DNA of 64,000 bases, taken from assembly GCA_030248215.1 (NCBI GenBank), contig JASANG010000225.1:62001-126000 (forward strand), in the 5' to 3' direction. Positions 11,458-31,663 of the stretch are shown piece by piece. The translations under genes were made by a program, and so were the position numbers. Under the pieces are notes generated by a model. The model made no database searches and had not been told where the DNA came from. It saw only the letters and a list, made by a program, of their open reading frames with translations. This stretch comes from Enoplolaimus lenunculus (lineage: Eukaryota; Nematoda; Enoplea; Enoplida; Thoracostomopsidae). The first letter of the stretch is position 1. Each line of letters starts with the position of its first letter.

Positions 11458-12704
11458 CGTTGATTGAATAGTCAAAACAATAATTATTGTCCGAACTAAA
11501 ATAGGTCATTCAGCTATCACATGCTATTTACGACTTGGCACGTTCTCATATAGCCAGAAACAACGAGGGGTGTAGGATGGACGCTGTTGTATGTTCAAAT
11601 ATGTATCTGTGCTAAAAACAGCAGTTCAGAACGGTCTGGGCGATTTATAGCAATAAATGAGCTCTTTGGCTAAATCAAGGTACGATTAGCATTCAAAATG
11701 TTTCGGTTACAGGAAAGACTAAGCTGATGGTGTTACATAGGTAAGTGGCCAAGTACAAACAGGGGTCTGTCGCTGGCGTTGGCTCCGGCAGAAAACTGAC
11801 CTTCGACTCACTGGCTCCAGTGGTATTCAAATTACCCATAGTTTTAGAAAAAATGTGTCGTTCGGTGTAAGTTTATTGGTAATTTTTTCTCCCTGTATGA
11901 AAATTTCTGATTTGAAAACTGATTCTGCTTCTTTTCTGTCGCTTAAATTGCTGTTATTCGTAATGAGGAATTGTGGCTTGTGTTAGTTTCAGTAACTTTT
12001 AGTGCTTTCGCGGGGATTACACGTGCGAAGACAAAGCTTTGTAACTTAAAATTTCACACAGCGTTTTCTTAGAATATGGTTGCTTTCACTTACGCCCTTT
12101 GCGAAGAACAGAGTCAAACTAAAATGAAACGCTGTGAATTTATTTAACATTGGCTATAATATGTAGTGTCTTTTGTATAGTAAACAAAGTAGAATTTTTG
12201 CTTACTTTATTATGTGTAGATTTCCAAAAATAAACTTATAATTGTTTGTTTGGTAAATGAAAAGCGAAAACGGCGAGTCGTTGCTGAAAACAGGGCCGTC
12301 TTAGCGAAATTTTCGTTTTTACAGAAACAATGGTTGATTAGTTAGACTACTACATGGGCGTGCCTCAGACATTGTATAACAAGATTACTTTTTTTTGTCA
12401 GGGCGGAACATTTTTAAGACGAATCCATGTATGGATGAGGTTCGGCTGGACCATTTCCCGAAAGAGTTAAACTTATTCTTTGGACTATTCTAGGTCAGGT
12501 TAGATGTTTATTCTTGCGCTGAGGCGTAGGTTATGGAATATGCTTATGCGCTGCAACGGCTTTCATCTGTACATGGGCTAAAAGACGAATACTCAAAATT
12601 TTCTGACATTCTTGGTCTGAGGTGAGCGCTAATAAAGGTATGAGAATGTGCGGGATAGATTTATATATATAAAGGACAAGGTACATATTTTATAAAGTAA
12701 TTTT
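11458..12704. other. Intergenic spacer between C6orf136 and the HPPD-family gene
   Basis: AATAAA at 11652-11657, about 195 bases past the C6orf136 stop, is a possible polyadenylation signal. A degenerate TTAGGC-MITE-like patch (TTATGGAATATGCTTATGCG, GTACATGGGC) lies at about 12520-12580. No further exon is visible, and no obvious promoter was recognised. Confidence 0.45.
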
Positions 12705-19768
<7,064 letters not shown>

Positions 19769-21439
19769 AAACTGCTAGTGCCTTAGTAACGATAGTGACG
19801 ATGTAGTAGACAAAAAATTTTAGTAAATATTGAGGTTTTAGGTATATTGTGTTAAAAGTTTTATGCTCTAATCTTTAGTGCTTTGATTAGATGTCGTGTT
19901 TGTTCAATGCGAATCTCAGTAGTTACTTGGCTGAACGGAATACCGTTTATTGTTTGATACTCTATCGTCGTGGCATGGGATGTTAATTTAGCGTTGGTGT
20001 TTTAAGACTTAAGCTTGTTGACTAGGCTACCGGTATTAATTTGTATAAGCAAACCTAACAACTTTTTACCATGAACGGTTTTTTAAATCTTGAATTTTGC
20101 ATATGTTTGGAAATCTTTAAAACCAGGTCGCCGGCAATTATGATGGCTCATTCGTAAATTTTGTTTTCGTGAGCAGTAAAGCATTATGGGTCGTGGGGTT
20201 TTATGACTAGAAAAACGAAATAATTAACATATTTGTAGTAGTATTTGGTTTTTAGATTGGTAAGTCTATAAGTAGCGAGCTGGGAAACCATTATATCTGT
20301 AAATTTAATTTCGCTAATTGGTTATTATATATTGATGCTATTTATAGTGATTAGGTTCATTTTAGACCAGTGTCGCGTGCTATATTTAACCAATCCATGA
20401 AACTTTGACCCCTCATGATGTTTTGCTTCCATGATTAGTCATTTTATGGACTGAGTCTAAAATACAAAGGTGTGTTAGAAAAGTAATGTGTGACGTTAGT
20501 ATCAAGCGCAAAAATATCACATGGGGGTCAAGTTTACTTTAATAAGGAAATGGTTAACGCAATCATTGGACTCATAAAACTGACCGATATTTTTCTTGGT
20601 TTGGTGAGCCTGAGTGGACGGAGCATTGCTTCTGTAATATAGTTAATCCATGCCCAGTCAGTATATCACTGCATACAAAAATTGCCTTGAAATTTGAAGA
20701 CCTTTTGATTTTTTATTTTCAAAGCTATGAAAAAAACTAGAATTTGAGGCATTAATGGTATAAAATTCTTGTCTGAAATGATTAAAACTAAGTTTCTTAT
20801 TCAAGAAACTATTGCGAGTTTATATATTTGGCACAATTTTATTTGTTTTAAGAAATTTTTAGTAGTTGTTTTATATTCAAGAAACAATTTTCTGATTTTA
20901 ATGCATGTAAAACGAGTTGCTCCGTGTACCTTCTTAAAAGTGTATGCAAATAATCGAATTATAACCCTGATTCGGGTTCACTTCACGCTCCATCAACTTA
21001 TTGTGACGTCTTAAACGTATCAACTATTTTAAAATATTAAGGGCATTTGGGCGTTCCATGCGAATTGTGTACTTGGACTTATATGTCTTGATAATCAGCA
21101 AAGCCAGTGTTATATATCAGAAATATTTGTCTGAAGTTTCTCAGATAATTTCTTTGATTCAAAGTTTCATGTCTGAAAATTTTCAGAAATTAATTCGTGC
21201 GATTCAACCAATGGTTGCAGTCTGTACTGAGATATTGTCTTAAATTTCAGACGATATTTCTTGAATATAGAAAATTTTTTGTGTATTCGTGTATATCTAT
21301 ATTTCGAAATACTTCACAATGTATTATAGACTGCATTATTAAATAGGTAGTGCTTTTGTTATTGCATCGTGAGTAGCTGAACGTTTGACGCAAATCATGC
21401 AGGAGGCTAATTGTATTATTACAATATTCGGCCAATGTA

Positions 21440-21567
21440 CAGGTCAGGGTCGTAACAGTAGTAAAAGCATATTCCTAAGTCTACTAAGCGAAAAACAGTC
21501 TCAAGCCTAAGCTTGCTCCATAGCATTGCCGCGGAAAACTGTCTGCCGCGATCTATACATGGGCTGC
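21440..21567. mobile_element. Degenerate TTAGGC-type MITE copy
   Basis: It has GTCGTAACAGTAGTAAAAGC, CATATTCCTAAGTCTACTAAGC, and the right end GATCTATACATGGGC. The hexamer array is short and mutated. Confidence 0.6.
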
Positions 21568-21688
21568 TGAAGCTTCAGATTAGTACTGGTTTCAGTACGT
21601 ATCGAATTTGACACACGAAAATCCTAAATGAAAATAGATCACTTGAGGCTAAATTGAAAACTGTTAGGTAGACCCGCCTGTGTAAATT

Positions 21689-21852
21689 CAGGGGCGGAAC
21701 GTTTTTCTGTGGAACTCGAATAAAGCAAGCTCTTAGATTAATTTTTTTGCTTGGCTAGACAGGCTTTGGAATATGCTCATTCTTACGCTTAGGCTTTAGG
21801 CTTTAGGCTTAGGAATATGCTTAAACTGTTCCGTCTCTGTTCTTTACATTTG
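21689..21852. mobile_element. TTAGGC-type MITE copy, TTAGGC orientation
   Basis: It holds GGGGCGGAACGTTTTTCTGT on the left and the array ACGCTTAGGCTTTAGGCTTT, then GGAATATGCTTAAACTGTTC. Its ends are decayed compared with the five best copies. Confidence 0.65.
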
Positions 21853-23744
21853 CCGGTGGACAAAAAAATTCCTGGATGAGGGGATGCAAAACGGAATTCC
21901 GCCTGCTGAACGAGGGTGGTTTTCATTTCGTGGTATTTTTTGGGTGTCAGCTACGTAAGGATTTGATTTATTCGTTTGCTTTGCAGCGTCTTCAGTTGTT
22001 TCAAGTCGAGATGAAGAATATATTAGGTTTCATTATTCGTGACCTGGTTGATGTAAAATTGCTGGTAGCCAGTGTGCAATTAGGATTTTGGGTCCGAGAT
22101 TATCAGCAGAATTTAAGTTATGCACATACGTAAAAATTTGTCATTTTGGCTATACTAGCGTCACAACATCTCAAGTTTGATCCCTAGAATCTGTAAAATT
22201 AAGCTTATTTAACTTTGGCGTTATAATTTAAATCTAAGCGATAAGCCTATGTTGAAATACCAAACGAGCTGTTGAAATGAAACATGTTAAACACGAAAAA
22301 TTCTCTACCGCCAGCTTGGCAAGCGGAATGAAATTTTCTAGCAATCGCAAAAGTATGCTGAAAATGTTAGAAAAATCACGAACATTTGCTTTTCGTTGAC
22401 CAAGGACTGTCTACCAAATATAATGCATCTTTATTGCAGTATTTTCTAAAGCACAATAGTTGTCGTATGTACAGAAGTATAACGCATGCGGACAGCTTCC
22501 TCATTGGCGAGATATAATTTGTTTTTAACGCGGAATATGTTAGCGTATAGTTTTCTTCACATATATTTCTGCACCAAAAATGACCTGTTACTGTTAGGGT
22601 CGATCCATTTACGAGGACTGTAAAAGAGTGTGCTTAGATTTCAATTTTGTTTAGGCTTATGCTTAAGTTTAGGTTACACTTTTTTTACAAACTGGTTAGT
22701 CTTAGGTTTAAAGTATACTTTAGCATTGACCAGACAATCGCGCCTCTATTTTTGAAACAAACAAATACGCACCTCAAAAAATTTTCCAAAACAGTTCAAA
22801 AATTACAGGTATCGAAGGTCAAGAACATGGCAATGAGATGCAAAGTATAAATCTTTTTGTTTTGTATAATTGTCGTCTTTGTTGCCTATTAACTATAGAT
22901 GGGCACCGGATATACGGATATGTATCAGAAATGAAATATGTATTCGAATATCCAGATATCAGCCGGATATCCGAAATACTATTATGTAAAAATTTTTGGA
23001 AAGATTTGCATTGTTTCACCACAAAAGTAGCTGGAGCTGACGAAAAGAAATTCTGTATTCAAACATCAGTCAGAATATTGAACTAAATTCTTGTCCATTT
23101 TTGTGAGTAGTTGGTTTTTGCGATGTACTTTCGCTGCCAAAAACTTTTTAAAGTTCAGTATGATATTGAAACATTTCTTTTCTTACATCTCGTCTCGTTG
23201 GATATTGTCATAAGCTCGGTTCTGTGTTGGTCTTGTGTACGAAAAGTAGTTTAGTGTTCGAATGCTTCGTTTTCCTCGTTTGAGACAAATTACAGGTATA
23301 CATAAGATAGCGCTATACGTTTGATGACGTCCGCCGCCGTCCATCACCGTACGGCACTGAACGGCTAAGTACATTGATTCCTACATGGCCTTGCATAAAA
23401 CAATTCATAAACAAAAATTTTTTGAACTTCCGGTGCCGTACGCCGCCGGACGTAGCCGCATGACAAGTATAGCACCATCCTTACCGATTACAAAATAACA
23501 ATTTTTCTATCGCTTACAAAATTTATTTGCATGGAGGTTATGAGGAGCCAAATCGTTGGTCCAATACAATTTTAGCAATGTACCAACTAAAGCATGTTCT
23601 TAAGTTTAAGACTCCTCAGCGCAATAAACATAAGTCTAAAACAAAGCTTCACGCTTAAGCCTAAGCAAAAAATTAGTCTAAAATTTAAGCTTACTATATT
23701 GCGGTGTAGTGAGAAATCGGGCACTAGTGGTCCAGATGTAGGCG

Positions 23745-23885
23745 GGCGGGCGTTCGCCTCGTCAGAAATTATTTTTGAGAAAATGGTAACCTTACAATTT
23801 TTCCAGTTATAAAATTTGTTGGTGAAAACGTTTCAAAACATTTGCCAGCCCTCAAACCGTCAGAAAATTCTGGATCCGCCGCTGA
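23745..23885. repeat. Dispersed repeat of the GGCGGG...GGATCCGCC family
   Basis: It begins GGCGGGCGGGCGTTCGCCTC, contains CAGAAATTATTTTTGAG and CCTTACAATTTTTCC, and ends CAGAAAATTCTGGATCCGCC. It shares its middle and end with 35476-35790 and 3590-3840. Confidence 0.6.
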
Positions 23886-24497
23886 AAGCGGGTTATAACT
23901 GAAAGTAAACAATGGCTGACGTTTGTACGGTTTAGCTTAAGTATATTTCAACACGGTTCTTTCCTCTTGGGACGTAAAATGACTCATGTATATAGTTCGA
24001 GGAAGGGTGACATAAATTAGATGAAGACAAACCAAATCAGCTCAATTTCAGGTGGCCAACGCAAGTATTTATTAGTCACAAACAATGTTCTAAACCGAAT
24101 ACCCAGCGGTTTCAAAAACTTATAACATGCTTTTCAAGCTGAAAAAACCTGTTAATTTTACTGGTTGAGTTTATAATAAAACTATACTTAATTGTTTTTC
24201 CTGCAAACCTCTTCGAACGCATCAAGTGAAACAAACAAAATAATGTTATATATCAAGCAGAGGATCATTTCTATACGGGTATATCAGGCTGTAATCGGAT
24301 AGCGGTCAAAATAACGGAAACGGAAAATGGATATTGAAATATAACAGTTTCAAAGATGTTCTTTATTTTTCTGCAAACACAATCGATGCGTACAAATATT
24401 CCGCGAAATTTCAACAATTTTAAAGAAAAAAAGCGGAAATACCTAAATATTTAGGATTTTGGATTGTCACGAGGTCCCGCAAAAATTCATTACTTTA

Positions 24498-24695
24498 CAC
24501 AGCAAAAAATGGTAAGTCTATATAGACTCTCTTCGAAGTAGGCTCTACAGGACTCGCAAGCTGAGTCAAATTCAACTCACTGAGTCGCACGTTTGGCTCA
24601 CACGGAGTCGTATTTGATTCGATTGTCTAGTCCAGTAGAGCCGATTTCGAAGAAAGTCAATTTAGAGTCAATTTAACTCACCATTTTTTGCAGTG
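24498..24695. mobile_element. MITE with CACTGCAAAAAATGG ends and TA target site
   Basis: The left end CACAGCAAAAAATGGTAAGT and right end ACTCACCATTTTTTGCAGTG are inverted repeats, and TA flanks both sides. These features fit a Tc1/mariner-type non-autonomous element of about 198 bp. The interior is rich in GAGTC-type words (GACTC, GAGTC) in both orientations and can fold on itself. Confidence 0.8.
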
Positions 24696-25577
24696 TAGCT
24701 TAACACTCGAAACACACATGCACACAAGCACAACTCGCAGACAATCACACCATACCAACAAGCATGTGTAAATAGTAACAGACAGTTAAAGATCGGTGTC
24801 CGGTTTCTTACGTCTCAACCTTAAAATAATAAGTCTAAGGGTTAATAAGCCTCCTCTGTTATATCAGCAGCTATATGCATGGTGATGACTTTTTAGTTTA
24901 GAGGAAATAATCAAATGACATCAGATTAAATGTTGAAAATAAGATTTTCACAAAATAATTTCATTGGAAACTTGGTATCGATATTAAACTTAGGCTTTAG
25001 AAACGAAACCTTTAAAACGAGAGGAAACTTTCGATATGGGTGATGCAAGACAAAATACCTCTAAGTACATTTTTGATTTAAAATTTTGAAAAGTAAAATG
25101 TAATCTCTAAGTGAACTTTTGCTGTTCACCAAGATGTCAACGAATAGCAAAAACGACGAAATCGGGTAGTGATCAAAAATCGAAAACAGATATTGAAGTA
25201 AAACTTTAAAATTTGTTTAATCTTTTAACCAATGTAATTTTCAAGAATGTAAATACTCACTGTTCTCTCTAAAATTTCAACGAACAAATAGCCGAGTCTC
25301 CCATTTTTTTAAGATTCAGAATGAATTAGCGAGTTTACAGCAAAATTTGAGTATAAAAATAATGGAATTTCCGCTACATCTCTACCGGACACGAACACAT
25401 ATTTTTACAGGAAACACAAACGAATATCCGGTTACACCACTGATGTTGACCGAACAAATTCTGTACGTAATGGACAAACAATACCGCTAAGCTTCGTTTC
25501 TGAGCAATGAAACCTGCACCAAAGCGGTAACGCAAAAGTCGTTTGTCCCTGTTTTTAACTTTTCACTGGTTTCTTGA

Positions 25578-25777
25578 CCCATGTCTAGAACAGGGCCGGA
25601 ACAGTAGTGTAAGCATATTCCTAAGCGTAAGCCTAAAGCCTAAGCCTAAGCGTATGAATGAGCCTACTGCTAAGCCCTAAGCCTAAGTCTAAGCCTAAGC
25701 AAAAAATTAGTTATAAAGCAACTGACTCTATTATAGCCCCTCCGGAAAACGATTTGGCCCTGTTCTATACATGGGCC
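25578..25777. mobile_element. MITE with internal CCTAAG (TTAGGC) array
   Basis: The left end is CCCATGTCTAGAACAGGGCC and the right end GGCCCTGTTCTATACATGGG, good inverted repeats. The interior has CATATTCCTAAGCGTAAGCC, several CCTAAG units, GCAAAAAATTAGT and TAGCCCCTCCGGAAAACGAT, the order seen in every complete copy. Confidence 0.85.
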
Positions 25778-26220
25778 GTTTTCTTTTTACTTCAATCTCT
25801 GGACTCCAGTGTTGCGGTTAATTGAAGGCTGTAATAGGTACGCCAACGTATTATTCAAATTTATCATTATCGCTTTGAACTATAGTTTTTTGAGCAAATC
25901 TTCCGCCAGTACATAAAAATCATACTTGTTTACGCTTATTAAACAAAACATAAGCTTAGAAAACATTGTATACATAAGCGATTTTCGGTAAAAACACGTC
26001 ATAAATCTTCAATCGTTTACTCTTATAGCACATAAACTTGAAAATTAGTCAATTTATAAGCAATCAGAAAACAGTGCTACTTCCAAAAGTTCCAACTGAA
26101 ATCAACAACACCGGGCGACGCTGATTTTCATACGCAGAAATCGTGCTGCTTATCACGATGAACTTATTTGTCAACGTCGGGGTTGAAATAAACTCAAGGT
26201 TTAGTGCAGTTACGATCAAG

Positions 26221-26345
26221 GGCCGTCCCGGTTTCTGATGGGTTTGTAAAACAGTAGGCTTGCATTCTAGACTACATTATTTTGTATAGGCTTAGGCTTA
26301 GGCTTAGGAATACGCTTAGTCTACTGTTACGGCCCTAAAAGTAAC
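26221..26345. mobile_element. Short TTAGGC-type MITE derivative
   Basis: It carries TATAGGCTTAGGCTTAGGCT followed by TAGGAATACGCTTAGTCTAC and TGTTACGGCCCT. The left end differs from complete copies and matches the fragment at about 51015-51160, so these two may form a subfamily. Confidence 0.6.
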
Positions 26346-26662
26346 ATTGGCCAGAACAAGCGTTAATGCTGAGTCATGGTAATATTTGCATTGAGGCAGG
26401 GTTAACGCTTATAAAAATTTTAAGTTTTGTCAAAAGTTAATCCTACCTTATGACACTTTTGGCGGCGAATTTACAAGCGTTAACCATACGTTTATGCCGC
26501 TATCGGTGGCCAATGATATTTTTGAGGTTTATTTTTTCGGCGAATGTCCTTTTCTTTAAAACGTTATCTTCAAGTCGAGTTCAGTTTTCGTTTTAGTAAT
26601 TGTTTGAGTTTTTTCTAAGCAATAATTTGTGAATGAATTCGTTCGTACCTTGTGATGAAACA

Positions 26663-26800
26663 GAAAGGCGGACCCGTAACCAAGAAGAGCTCAGCCCTTC
26701 CTGGAAATTTTTTTGACTCTCTAGAAAAATTTCTACCTTTCTTGTAAGTCAACGAAAACCCTTATATGTCCCTCTACCATAGGCTAAAGTCTCAGCCATG
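26663..26800. mobile_element. MITE fragment, GGCCCGTAGCCA family
   Basis: The left part GGCGGACCCGTAACCAAGAA and the internal CTTGTAAGTCAACGAAAACC match the complete copy at 44208-44373. The right end is not clear. Confidence 0.6.
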
Positions 26801-29800
26801 CGTCGTAGTGCATATCCCATCGTTCTCAGCAGGACAGCGTCGAGGCCAAAGACACTCAAATTAGATTCAATTCAACTTTTCCAATAATTTTCAACCGCAT
26901 GAGCTTTTTCAACGAAGTCGTAAATTTAAAATTTGAAACCAACAAAATTTATGCCTGCGGAGTACTACGCCCGGTCGTCACATAATTGGATTGCCGAGGC
27001 AAACATCCCGCTACGGCTCCGGAGATCTTCAAACTGGTGGTTTGGACTTTTTCCACAAAAATATTTCCACTTAGCGGATTCACGGATCCAGTAGTATCCC
27101 AATAGCAAGGTGAGCTGGCTACATACCTGCATAAAGGTGTTCAGGATGATAATATAAACATGGGACTGAAAACTGTTTTTGAACTTCACATGTATTATGT
27201 AAATTTACTTTTTCAATTCGCCCACGGAACTAATCAACCAAATAGTATGCATATATAAATGTCATGTCATTCAAGATAACTAAATTTGCATTCATTTCCA
27301 TGCGCTGATGACTTTGTACAAAACGGTTTTATAATCGCAACAGCAAGCCTAAATATTGACTTTTATTAAGCTAGCGATAAGTTCCGAGCAAATCCAATTC
27401 CAGTAAGCTCAGATTTATAAGCACGATACAACCTTATAGTCGAGGATTAATTTAGTAGTCAATGTGTTTATTCCAGCAAGAATTAATTTGTTGAAATTGC
27501 ATACGCATATTTTACATGCTTACTGATCGCAAAAGTTTCTACTTTGGCCTTATAGCCGAATTTGGTTTTAAGCTTTGCTGGAGAAAGATTCGTTAACTTT
27601 AATGCACAATGAGGCGTAGTCAGCATTTCGTTTCGAGTGTGGACAATTATACGTCTAAAAGCGGGTGCAGCAATCGAAATTTTTTAACCTGTGCAAGTTT
27701 ATTTTAAACTTTGTAAAAGTGTCTTTTTGACTCTCTACACATTTTGGGGAACGGGTATATCCTGGTTATATACGCCGCTGCTTTTCACTTGGGTTGGTAC
27801 TTATTATCGTGGCAATGTGAAGTGATGTATCTCGCCACCCGCCCTGCCGTGCTTACGATGTAAATGGTTCATCTGAAGCTCAAAACATTTTAACTTGCCA
27901 AATAGGTTAAATAAAATATAAGCCAACGTTACAACACAAATTCAAGATTTTTGCGCCTTTGGCGCAATGGGCCGATCTTAACGTCGCAATATTGACCTTG
28001 AAACACCCTTTACAACTGTAAAGATTTGGGACGAAAAAGATATTCTCAACCACCGGAAGATCCTGGATCAGCCACTAGATTGACCACTGGAACGTTGGAC
28101 TGAATGTGGAATGTCGCATTTTGAAAATGTGCACGAATGGTTACGCTATAATAGCTGGCGATACAAAAATTTAGAAATTGAAATGGTGTGTTTTGGAAGT
28201 GCGGTCGCATGGTATTTGATAATTCTAGTATAGTACAATTGCTTTTCGTGTAATTCTCAAAAGATATATAAGAAATGAATTATTCATTTCCATGCTGATT
28301 GACATTTATTACGTTCATGCCTCGTCTCCTTGACCCTTTCATGGGCTGCTTGTAAGCTCAAAATTAGCTACAAATTCCGTGTAGATTTTACCATTTTTAC
28401 TACAGATATGTTGCATTTGTTTGACATTAAATAATAATTACGAATGGTATCCAAAATCTCACACATTTCAGTGCAGCCGGTATTTGTTCTTTAAAATTTT
28501 ACAAACCTGGTGAACATTTGTACGCCTCGACAATTACGGTGGCAGAAAACTACAACATTTTTTCAAACTTTAATACTTCAACATACGTTTTCTGTTTCCG
28601 TTACACTGATCACTATCCATTTCTGTTTACATTATTTTTACCATCTGTTTTAACACCCTGGCCTCCAACTATTGTTAATAATAAAAACCGGCTGAATCTG
28701 TGTTGTCCTTAAACCCGCGATCGAACCGTCTAATCTGTGCATTTAGCGAGCTTGAGCTGTTTTTGACACTTATAATTTAAATTTGTTTTGACCAAAAACG
28801 TATTTGAACCGAAAACGGTTAGCAAATATCGCATACGCTGCTTGTTTTTGAACCTAAATCTGATTTAGTTTTTAAAAATAACCTTATTTGCATGGTATTC
28901 ATAATTTAAAAAAACAGGACCTCAAACAATTGAAACACGATATTATAGACGTTTGGATTCATTGCACTCAACCAGGAACAACTTGGTACATATAGGTACT
29001 TAAACGCAGCTTTTTTGCAAGATTCTTTGTTAGTTTTAAATTTCAAGCTTGTTTTGAATTTGTCACAGCATTTGTATTGGACGTGGTCAAGCTATAAACT
29101 ATTGAGGATATCTTTTTGTCAAACCTATTCTATAATACGACGTTTTCCGATCGTTTAATAATTGTTGAAATCCGAGCCTTAGAAGTACGATACAATATGC
29201 AGCGCATATATCCTATTAGTGAACAATGGTACAGCTTATAGTAGGTCGTATGGTTTAAACCTGTTTTAACGGTTTTATAACCATAAAGCCCTTAATCTTA
29301 TAATAGTAAGCCAGTCATATCAGTCACAATGCTAGCAGAATTCAATCGTTTCTGCATATCGGATATGTTAGTTATGAAATGAATTATATACTACGGTCAT
29401 AACCAATTTTAACTTAAATGGGGAATTGATCTCTCACATTTTGCACAGAAATGATTGACAATTATATGAAACCTTATTTTTATTGGGTTATAAATATTTC
29501 TATTTGAGCTCCCACCAAGTGATTTTACTCGAGTGTGAACTATTACTGTGCTATGTTCTCTCTATTAGGTTTAGGCTTGAGTTTGGAAACGTCACTTTAA
29601 AATTTATTACGCGAGTCAAGAGTTTACGCAATTAAATTTAGTTGAATAACAATTATTCTCGTACGTTGTCGCTACTAAACGTTGAAAAATGCTTTTTGGG
29701 CAAAACCATGACCAGTTTAAGCAGATATGAGAATTTTGAAATGTTGCGCTATGGAAATAACGATTCAACCTGCGAAATGATGATGTCTTAAAAAATAAAC

Positions 29801-30874
29801 ATATTTTAAAATTTTGCCCGTTTTAAATTAAACTTTAAGGTGCATTCGAGATGAAATTGTAATCTATCACATTTGACAAGGTAGCTTTTAGATCTGTAAT
29901 TTACACCTACGAACGCATAGTTTCTAGGCACCGCGCAACATTCTGGTACTGTACTGCGTAAACACCGTTTTTATTATACCTTTTCAAACTCGCCTTTAAA
30001 ACCAGCCTGTTTCTTTCTGGGGCGTACCCAAATAAAGGCACCAGGTCCGCTAGAACTGCACAGTATTAAACAGAATCAAATTACCGCCATCGTATAGCGA
30101 GTTCTATTTTAGAATGAACCACATACCTACAAGAAAGCCAGTTTTTTGGCAAAATAGTTGTTTCGTGCGTTGCGTTTCGCTATTGTTGTTTTTAGGATAC
30201 TCTCCTGAACGTTTCACTGGAACCACACAGCATTTTTGACGTGGGCATAGTTTTGTACCCAAACAGCAAGTTAAGCCCGTGTGCTAAGGGTTCTACTGTA
30301 TGACAAGTGTATAAAGAACAGTTTTGATTGTGGCGGTAGCTACGTCCAGTTTTTTGTATCTACAGCTTTCAAACTGCTTCTGTAGAGACAGGGTATGGCA
30401 GAATGAGGCTCACAATTTTGGCCAGATATACGTTTTACGTCTTCTTTTAGTAGCGAAAATTTTACTGGAATATTCTTATAATTCTTTAACGCATTTTGAT
30501 GTACGCAGACTCTTGGTCGCAAAGATTTTGCATGAATAAACGTGGATTGTTTGTTCTAAAATGAAAAATTCTTAATTTATTTATCGAGTTTGTTTTCTAA
30601 CAGTTGTATTTGATATCTAATGTTTTTGATATGCTGAAGCACAAGTTTAACAAGGTATAGAGGTCCACAAACCCAAAACTAATTTAACCGCGACTCGTCT
30701 TCAACCAGCTTTTTTACTTGCTGGGTTCTAAAACAAAATTTCAGCTTCCGGTAAAACACTTTTAAATTAATTATTCTCGCAAAAATGTAAATAAACGTGT
30801 AACAAGTCTTCGTTGTTCTTAAGACAAAAACGTTAGTCGTTTTTATCATTCAAAATTTAGTCCGGTAACTACCG

Positions 30875-31149
30875 CTGTAGTAACCCGAATATAAGGAGGG
30901 CAATAACAGGGGTTTCCATTTTGAATCCCTATCAATAGGCGTCCGTATCCCAATTAAGAGTCCATTCGTTCTAGGTTAGAGTTCCTGAACCCAAATTCGA
31001 GTGAATAAATGACAACTATCTTATATTGTAGTGCATAAATAACTCCAGGACCAAATTAAGTCGAGTTAGGGCTTTACCGAATAACAGGGGTTCGCCCTCT
31101 AGAGAGGCCAAATAAATATGAGTCTTCCGTCTTATTGGTGTCACTACAG
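30875..31149. mobile_element. TA-flanked MITE, CTGTAGTGACCCG family, shorter copy
   Basis: The left end CTGTAGTAACCCGAATATAA and right end GGTGTCACTACAG are partial inverted repeats. It shares a series of AGTCC-type words and AGAGAGGCCAAATA with the longer copy at 48960-49395. Confidence 0.7.
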
Positions 31150-31519
31150 TAACATCTTTAACATGATTTTGAAATTTTCTACCCGCATTTATTCCCACTT
31201 GTGACACATTTTGTAGACGGCCGGCGTTTACCAACTGTGTACGGGGGTTGTTGGCATGGCGCTGTTTACGGAGCTGTTTTGTTGTCAAAATGGTACTTCT
31301 GCGTTTTTACGAGTACAAATTATATCGCATTCGAGGCAGCTTGTAGAGCTGAGTCCAATTATTGAATTTTTCACAGTCTGATCTCTGGTTAACGGGTTAT
31401 GGTGACAAATAACTACTTTGGCGCCGTCCCAAATTTTTGGCAGCGCGCCAAATAAGTTATTTGAAACTAAATTTTACCGCGCTTACGGTGGATGTATATC
31501 AAAACCGAAAACAAGACTT

Positions 31520-31663
31520 ACAGCAGAATGCGAACTTTCAAATCCGCGCTTGTAAATTTCATAGAAGTTCTGTTCTTGAATTTTGAAGAAGCCAACTAAA
31601 AGTTCCCATATTTTAACACAGCTGTTTTCTGAAACTATGGTGCCGAATCCGAATGTCTTTATA
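31520..31663 (-). CDS. Candidate coding exon of an unrecognised gene
   Basis: On the minus strand an acceptor-like CGCTCCACTAG is followed by an open frame containing IKTFGFGTIVSENS, VKIWELLVGFFKIQ and NFYEIYKRGFESSH. It ends at a strong donor (GCT then GTAAGTCTTG). The composition is protein-like, with buried aromatic and charged residues alternating. I do not recognise the family, and neighbouring exons are not identified. It may be a chance frame. Confidence 0.3.

Larger units (their letters stand above)
19769..31519. other. Long region without a recognised gene; MITE-rich
   Basis: No conserved exon pattern was recognised on either strand. Open frames of 60-90 codons occur, as expected by chance in AT-rich DNA; none continues across plausible splice sites into a known family. 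Identified contents are at least five TTAGGC-bearing MITEs or fragments, one TA-flanked MITE at 24498-24695, family repeats at 23745-23885 and 26663-26800, and the left copy of the CTGTAGTGACCC MITE at 30875-31149. Fast-evolving genes could be missed by eye. Confidence 0.5.
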
